A stretch of DNA of 40,691 bases, from the NCBI GenBank assembly GCA_903856725.1, contig CAIOCT010000037.1, forward strand, positions 1 to 40,691, in the 5' to 3' direction. A program made the position numbers and the translations under genes. The notes under the pieces are model-generated. The model was not told where the DNA came from, searched no databases, and saw only the letters and a program-made list of their open reading frames with translations. The stretch comes from an uncultured Verrucomicrobiota bacterium. GTDB lineage: Bacteria; Verrucomicrobiota; Verrucomicrobiia; Opitutales; Opitutaceae. The stretch's first letter is position 1, and every line of letters begins with the position of its first letter. Positions 34,105 through 40,691 of this stretch are shown in pieces.

Positions 34105-35037
34105 TCAGGAATGAATACCCCAGCAAAAAGGATCCTGCGGGTCCAAGATCAAAGTGCCCTCCCCCATAACATGAGCTGATCCTGTGATCGTAGGAATAAT
34201 TTCTTCCCCACGCCGAGAATATTTCGCCCGAAAAATACTGCCAACGATGCTCTCTTGGACCCACTCCATGCCGGGCGCCAGCTTGCCGTCAGCGGCGAGA
34301 CAGGCGAGTTTGGCACTCGTGCCGGTGCCGCAAGGGGAACGATCGTAAGCTAAGCCAGGACACAGGACAAAATTTTTGCTATCAACCCCCGCTCGCGCTG
34401 AAGGCTCGAACAACTCAACGTGATCGACCTCAGGAAAACCTGCACCCCTGAGTGCAGCCCGGATGCGCAAACAATAATCCGTCAGTTGAGCTAAATTGGC
34501 TAATGAGAGAGACAATCCATGTTGCTCGATGAGGCAGAACCAATTCCCGCCCCACGCAAGATCGCACCGCACGTTCCCGCCGCCTGGCAAAGCAAGCTGG
34601 AGGCCCTGCTTGCGGCGGTAGCTCGCGACGTTCGTCACCGAGACTTCTCCATTGGGATGCAAGGCAGCCTCAATGGGACCAACGGGCGTATCAATTCGTA
34701 CCACCCCAGGCTGGAGACGACCCAGATAAGCTAAGGATACGACAAGCCCAATCGTGCCGTGACCGCACATGCCCAGATAACCAACATTGTTAAAAAAAAT
34801 AACCCCAAATTGGCAGCTGGAATCATGCGGCGCGCAGAGCAATGCACCTACGACCACGGCTGAACCGCGGGGCTCATTCACGATGGCCGACCGAAAGGAG
34901 TCGTACTGAGTTTGAAATAACTTAACGCGCTCCGCGAGTGGCCCCACGCCGAGCTCTGGCCCCCCTGCGAGTACAAGCCGAGTAGGCTCACCCCCAGTGT
35001 GGGAATCTAAAATTTTAAGCGCCGATGGTGAAGACAT
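34105..35037 (-). CDS. 4-hydroxyproline 2-epimerase (proline racemase family)
   Basis: The 310-residue protein has both catalytic cysteines of true epimerases: C91 in MCGHGTIG and C236 in DRSPCGTGTSAK, with D232. Dehydratase relatives have Thr in place of a Cys, so this is an epimerase. It converts trans-4-hydroxy-L-proline to cis-4-hydroxy-D-proline, entry step of the pathway. It is the first gene of the run and starts 36 bp after the terminator of glnK. Proline racemase is an alternative, but the downstream enzymes favour hydroxyproline. Confidence 0.92.
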   Translation of the reverse strand: MSSPSALKILDSHTGGEPTRLVLAGGPELGVGPLAERVKLFQTQYDSFRSAIVNEPRGSAVVVGALLCAPHDSSCQFGVIFFNNVGYLGMCGHGTIGLVVSLAYLGRLQPGVVRIDTPVGPIEAALHPNGEVSVTNVASYRRKQGLQLALPGGGNVRCDLAWGGNWFCLIEQHGLSLSLANLAQLTDYCLRIRAALRGAGFPEVDHVELFEPSARAGVDSKNFVLCPGLAYDRSPCGTGTSAKLACLAADGKLAPGMEWVQESIVGSIFRAKYSRRGEEIIPTITGSAHVMGEGTLILDPQDPFCWGIHS

Positions 35038-35073
35038 TGCGAAAATTCAGCATGAACAGCCCGCGCCATTTAT

Positions 35074-35108
35074 CAAAGAAAAAGCCGGCCTCCCTGCGGA
35101 GACCGGCT
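35074..35108 (-). terminator. Rho-independent terminator after glnK (copy 2)
   Basis: An outer AGCCGG/CCGGCT stem with inner CTCC-CTGC-GGAG is followed on the minus strand by TTTTTCTTT. It lies 24 bp past the glnK stop and ends 36 bp before the epimerase ATG. Confidence 0.85.
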
Positions 35109-35131
35109 GAATGAGCTACCAACCCCAAAGC

Positions 35132-35482
<351 letters not shown>

Positions 35483-35490
35483 TTAAGGGA

Positions 35491-36942
35491 TTATGATTTG
35501 GCTTCGTAAATGTAGCCTTCCTCACCGTGATCAGTGAGATCGAGACCCGTTTGCTCGTCCTCCACATCAGGGCGCAGACCGATCGTGGCTTTGATCGCGT
35601 ACGCAATGATCACCGTTGAAACCACCGAAAGAACCACGGTCAGCCCCATGGCTTTCAGCTGCTCTAACCAGAGGGAGTGACCGACGATATCCTTGAGATT
35701 CGTATTGAGGTTTCCATTGACCGAAGCTGTGGCAAAAACGCCGGTGATAAAAGCACCCAAAGTACCACCGACGGCATGCACGCCGAAGGTATCAAGCGCA
35801 TCATCATATTTGAGCCAGCTTTTCAACTTGGTACAGGCGAGGAACGGAATTGCACCAGCCAGCAGCCCGACCCAAACCGAAGAGGTGCTGTTGATGAAAC
35901 CGCACGCTGGGGTCACGACCACTAAGCCTGCGACTGCGCCTGAGCAAAAGCCGAGGACGCTCGCCTTGCCACGGGTAAAATATTCGAGTGCCGCCCACGT
36001 GAACGAGGCCACTGCGGTTGCGAGCGTGGTCGTCGTAAAGGCATTCGCCGCAACGCCGTCGGCCGCGACCGCCGAACCGGCATTAAAGCCGTACCAGCCC
36101 ACCCAGAGCATGCCGGTGCCCACCATACAGAGCACCAGGCTATGCGGCGGCATTGGAGTTTTCCCAAACCCCAGCCGCGGCCCCAGAATTAAGCAAAGAA
36201 TCAAGGCCGACCACCCTGAAGACATGTGCACCACGGTGCCGCCGGCAAAATCGATCGCTTTAATCGCGGCGCCAGCGTTCCAGACGCCGTTCATATAACC
36301 CGTGACGCCCCAGATCATGTGCGCCAGCGGAAAATAAACTACGCACATCCAGACGGTGACAAAAATCATGAGCGCAGAAAATTTCAGACGCTCCGCAATG
36401 GCGCCGACAATGAGGGCCGGGGTAATAATCGCGAACATGAGTTGGTAAATCGCGAAAACATTATGTGAGACCCAATAAGCGTAGTCGGTATTCGTGGCGC
36501 TCTCGACGCCTTTAAAAAAGAAAAACTCCGAGCCGCCCAGAAATGGGCTTCCGAAATTTTTGCCGAAGACGAGGCTATAGCCAAAGGCCCACCACAAGAT
36601 GGTGACGAGGCCAGCGATACCCAAGCATTGTGCCATCACAGACAGCACATTTTTAGTGCGGACCAAACCGCCATAGAAAAGCGCCAGACCGGGCAGAGTC
36701 ATGAAGAGCACTAGCGCGGCGCTCGTCATCATCCATGCATTATGCCCCGGACCAGCCACGCCGGTGAGCGATTTGCCCGGATCAGTATTATTAATGTAGG
36801 CCTCCAGCGCAGCAATGCGCTCGTCAGAAGTCGGAGCCGCGGGAGCCACGACGTTAGTTTGTGCCAACGCGGTCTGGGTCGCCAGCAACGCCAGACCCGC
36901 AAAGGTGGCGAAACGGAGTAAGCGATATAATGTTGTTTTCAT
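35491..36942 (-). CDS. amtB: Ammonium transporter AmtB
   Basis: The 483-residue protein begins with a cleavable signal peptide (cleavage near ALA-QTN at about 25-28) and has eleven further hydrophobic segments. The twin pore histidines are present in GGTVVHMSSG and TFGVHAVGG, and FYGGLVRTKN is the family signature. It imports ammonium. A sigma-54-like promoter lies 20-36 bp upstream of its start, and the gene is followed by a PII gene, so nitrogen-limitation control is expected. Confidence 0.96.
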   Translation of the reverse strand: MKTTLYRLLRFATFAGLALLATQTALAQTNVVAPAAPTSDERIAALEAYINNTDPGKSLTGVAGPGHNAWMMTSAALVLFMTLPGLALFYGGLVRTKNVLSVMAQCLGIAGLVTILWWAFGYSLVFGKNFGSPFLGGSEFFFFKGVESATNTDYAYWVSHNVFAIYQLMFAIITPALIVGAIAERLKFSALMIFVTVWMCVVYFPLAHMIWGVTGYMNGVWNAGAAIKAIDFAGGTVVHMSSGWSALILCLILGPRLGFGKTPMPPHSLVLCMVGTGMLWVGWYGFNAGSAVAADGVAANAFTTTTLATAVASFTWAALEYFTRGKASVLGFCSGAVAGLVVVTPACGFINSTSSVWVGLLAGAIPFLACTKLKSWLKYDDALDTFGVHAVGGTLGAFITGVFATASVNGNLNTNLKDIVGHSLWLEQLKAMGLTVVLSVVSTVIIAYAIKATIGLRPDVEDEQTGLDLTDHGEEGYIYEAKS

Positions 36943-36961
36943 AGGATGTGCTCATCCTCTT

Positions 36962-36978
36962 AAGCAACTATGATGCCA
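36962..36978 (-). promoter_or_regulatory. amtB: Sigma-54 (-24/-12) promoter candidate for amtB
   Basis: The minus strand reads TGGCATCATAGTTGCTT. GG and GC are separated by exactly ten bases, and TTGCT matches the -12 consensus. Only the C of GGCAC differs. The implied start, near 36952, leaves a leader of about 10 nt before the amtB ATG. Control by RpoN with an NtrC-like activator is inferred; no activator site was identified. Confidence 0.6.
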
Positions 36979-36980
36979 TG

Positions 36981-37025
36981 CATAAAAAATAAATTCAGGA
37001 GACGTTCTTTTCTCCACACCTCCTG
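36981..37025 (-). terminator. Terminator- or attenuator-like hairpin upstream of amtB
   Basis: CAGGAG (36996-37001) and CTCCTG (37020-37025) pair with an alternative inner GGAGA/TCTCC. On the minus strand the stem is followed by AATTTATTTTTT. It lies upstream of the sigma-54-like site and could insulate amtB from readthrough. Confidence 0.6.
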
Positions 37026-37123
37026 ACCGAGGCCTTAATGCATGCCCCCAGAGCAGGGCTCGCGCTCCGCATCACCACAGAGGACGGTTCGGTCGAGCAT
37101 CATTCATGCCGGTAAACTGGGCA

Positions 37124-37154
37124 CAAAAAAGCCGGCCCTCGTTGAGTGACCGGC
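37124..37154 (-). terminator. Rho-independent terminator after glnK (copy 1)
   Basis: GCCGG and CCGGC arms (37131-37154) are followed on the minus strand by TTTTTT. It lies 29 bp after the stop of the PII gene at 37184, separating it from amtB. Confidence 0.8.
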
Positions 37155-37183
37155 GATCGCCGCGAGCGATCGGCTGATAGATT

Positions 37184-39354
<2,171 letters not shown>

Positions 39355-39517
39355 AGGGCAGAACACGCAAACAAACGGCCCGTCCGCAATCGGGGCAATC
39401 AGAATTTAACCCCCTATGACACGAGACGCCCCCCCCTTAATTATGCCCACGCAGCGCGGGGTTTCCGATCACACTCTATGCACGGGAATTTATTTTAAAC
39501 GATCCCCCTCCACCTAC

Positions 39518-40354
39518 CTACTTAGCCACGACACTCAGCGCTAGCCGGAAGCCAAGGTTAACTCGCCGATAATGAGGATCAGAGCCCCGGCGCAGCGCGG
39601 ATCGGCAATGAATTGCCGAAGTGCTCCAGCTCCCACCTCGAGAAATGCGATAGATACCCACTGGCTCACCCTGGGGATCAGAGGAGCTATCACCAAGATA
39701 GTTAGCATCCCAATCCAGGCACCACTCCCACACATTACCGTGCATATCAAACAACCCCCAAGCATTCGCCTGTTTTTTTGCCACGAGGTGGGTTTCCGCT
39801 AAACTGTTTTTATCATACCACCCTAAGCCATCGAGATCGCCCGCGTAAGCTCCAGTACTGCCAGCACGACAGGCGTACTCCCACTGCGCTTCTGTAGGCA
39901 ACGTGTAGGCAAACCCAGCCGGCAACCGACCCGCCGTACGCTCACGCTCAGTGAGTTTTTCACAAAAGGCCATCGCATCATACCAACTCACCTGCTCAAC
40001 CGGCCGATTATCGCCGGTGAATTGAGCCGGACTCGTCCCCATCAAAGCATGCCACTGCCCCTGGGTGACCTCCGTATTTCCCAGCCAATATCCCTTCGTG
40101 ATGCTCACCTTCATCACCGGCCGCTCACTATCATAACCACCCACGGCGGTTCCCATCACAAAGGTACCAGGAGTAACCCAGACCAGTTCTAAACCGAGAT
40201 CGCGGATCACACGGTTGCCTTCACGCGGGCTGAGCGCCTGGGGCACGGAGACCTGCTCCGCGCCGTGTGCATCATGCAGATTGGCGAAAGCATATAAAAA
40301 TAAGGCCGTCAGGGTAAATTGAAGACCACGCGAGAGAAGCGATCGGAAAAGCAT
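39518..40354 (-). CDS. Secreted SUMF1/formylglycine-generating-enzyme-like protein
   Basis: I chose ATG 40354 (278 residues) because it starts a signal peptide; the frame reaching 40387 would need a TTG start. The SUMF1-like domain is seen from TPGTFVMGT to NLGFRLA, with TEVTQGQW, PTEAQWEYACRAG and MHGNVWEWCLDW. Functional formylglycine-generating enzymes have a Cys pair late in the domain. Here the RGGSWSTSAIHCRSALRRG region keeps only the second Cys, so sulfatase activation is unlikely. A carbohydrate- or peptide-binding role is possible. No sulfatase is adjacent. Confidence 0.88.
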   Translation of the reverse strand: MLFRSLLSRGLQFTLTALFLYAFANLHDAHGAEQVSVPQALSPREGNRVIRDLGLELVWVTPGTFVMGTAVGGYDSERPVMKVSITKGYWLGNTEVTQGQWHALMGTSPAQFTGDNRPVEQVSWYDAMAFCEKLTERERTAGRLPAGFAYTLPTEAQWEYACRAGSTGAYAGDLDGLGWYDKNSLAETHLVAKKQANAWGLFDMHGNVWEWCLDWDANYLGDSSSDPQGEPVGIYRISRGGSWSTSAIHCRSALRRGSDPHYRRVNLGFRLALSVVAK

Positions 40355-40508
40355 AAATTTAAATCGGCTCAGATTCGGGGAAATCAATAAAATCTCTTTA
40401 TCTAATAATGCAAATAAGTTGTATCATGATTAAAACAGGGCGCAGCCCACGTGCTATTTTCCCCTAAAAATAGACGCCGCCGCTCCTCGCTTCGCTAATC
40501 GCGAACGA
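40355..40508. other. Intergenic region between gpmI and the SUMF1-like gene
   Basis: About 150 bp without a gene. It contains an AT-rich hairpin, CTATTTT...AAAATAG (about 40454-40473). A TAATCG-CGAA-CGATTA stem at 40496-40511 overlaps the gpmI stop and may end the gpmI message. Confidence 0.4.
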
Positions 40509-40691
40509 TTAACCTAATAACAGACTCAGGCCGGTCATCTCAGCAGGTTTGGGCAAATCCATGAGTTGAAGGACAGTTGGCGCGATGTCGGCTAAGCGAC
40601 CACCCGAGCGCATCTTGGTCTGACCAGCGACAAATCCTGCACCGACTACGAAAACTTCAACAAGGTTAAGTGTGTGGGCAGTGTGCGGTCC
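40509..40691 (-). CDS. gpmI: 2,3-bisphosphoglycerate-independent phosphoglycerate mutase, C-terminal end
   Basis: Only the last 60 residues are in the window; the rest lies beyond the right edge. The visible part, GPHTAHTLNLVEVF, GGRLADIAPTVLQLMDL and the closing PAEMTGLSLLLG, is characteristic of the cofactor-independent mutase end, including the conserved His of the metal site. It interconverts 3- and 2-phosphoglycerate in glycolysis. Alkaline-phosphatase-superfamily relatives share the DIAPT segment, so the full gene is needed for certainty. Confidence 0.85.
   Translation of the reverse strand, partial: GPHTAHTLNLVEVFVVGAGFVAGQTKMRSGGRLADIAPTVLQLMDLPKPAEMTGLSLLLG

Overview
The window looks like a chromosomal segment of a Verrucomicrobiota member, probably of the Opitutaceae/Opitutae type. 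This is inferred from protein style: a GxxExxY protein, a threonyl-tRNA synthetase without a TGS domain, large uncharacterised Arg/Gly-rich and Asp/Glu-rich proteins, and scarce Shine-Dalgarno sequences. No 16S rRNA is present to prove it. Genes are dense on both strands. There is no prophage, IS transposase, CRISPR array or rRNA.

Region 1 (1-5196, minus strand) is an electron-transfer cluster. In transcription order it holds a multihaem MtrA/DmsE-like cytochrome, an MtrB/PioB-family outer-membrane porin, two tandem small c-type cytochromes and a membrane-bound NapC/NirT-like multihaem cytochrome cut by the window edge. Together these could carry electrons between the quinone pool, the periplasm and the cell exterior. 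The cluster is the most distinctive content of the window.

Region 2 (5585-9463) holds a Tat-exported TIM-barrel isomerase-like protein, recN, tRNA-Val(GAC), a possible small-RNA locus ending in a strong terminator, and an SRAP/HMCES-type DNA-protein crosslink gene. Region 3 (9464-13227) is a repeat-rich patch followed by pyrR-pyrB-pyrC. A GxxExxY nuclease-like gene flanked by about 30-bp inverted repeats sits between pyrB and pyrC. Region 4 (13356-15619) is a CPBP protease, thiL and tsaE. Region 5 (15687-21784) holds a large Arg/Gly-rich unknown protein, tRNA-Leu(GAG), serine acetyltransferase, pyrD, an acidic-tailed unknown and a polysaccharide-export lipoprotein. Region 6 (21834-30168) holds two tandem APC permeases, hemB, cysS, thrS and a TPR protein.

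Region 7 (30217-37522, minus strand) joins two nitrogen modules. The first is a complete four-enzyme trans-4-hydroxy-L-proline degradation set: epimerase, FAD dehydrogenase, DapA-type deaminase and ketoglutarate semialdehyde dehydrogenase. The second is glnK-amtB-glnK, with a sigma-54-like promoter in front of amtB. The deaminase step releases ammonia, so the two modules fit together. The window ends with aspS, a SUMF1-like secreted protein and the 3' end of gpmI.
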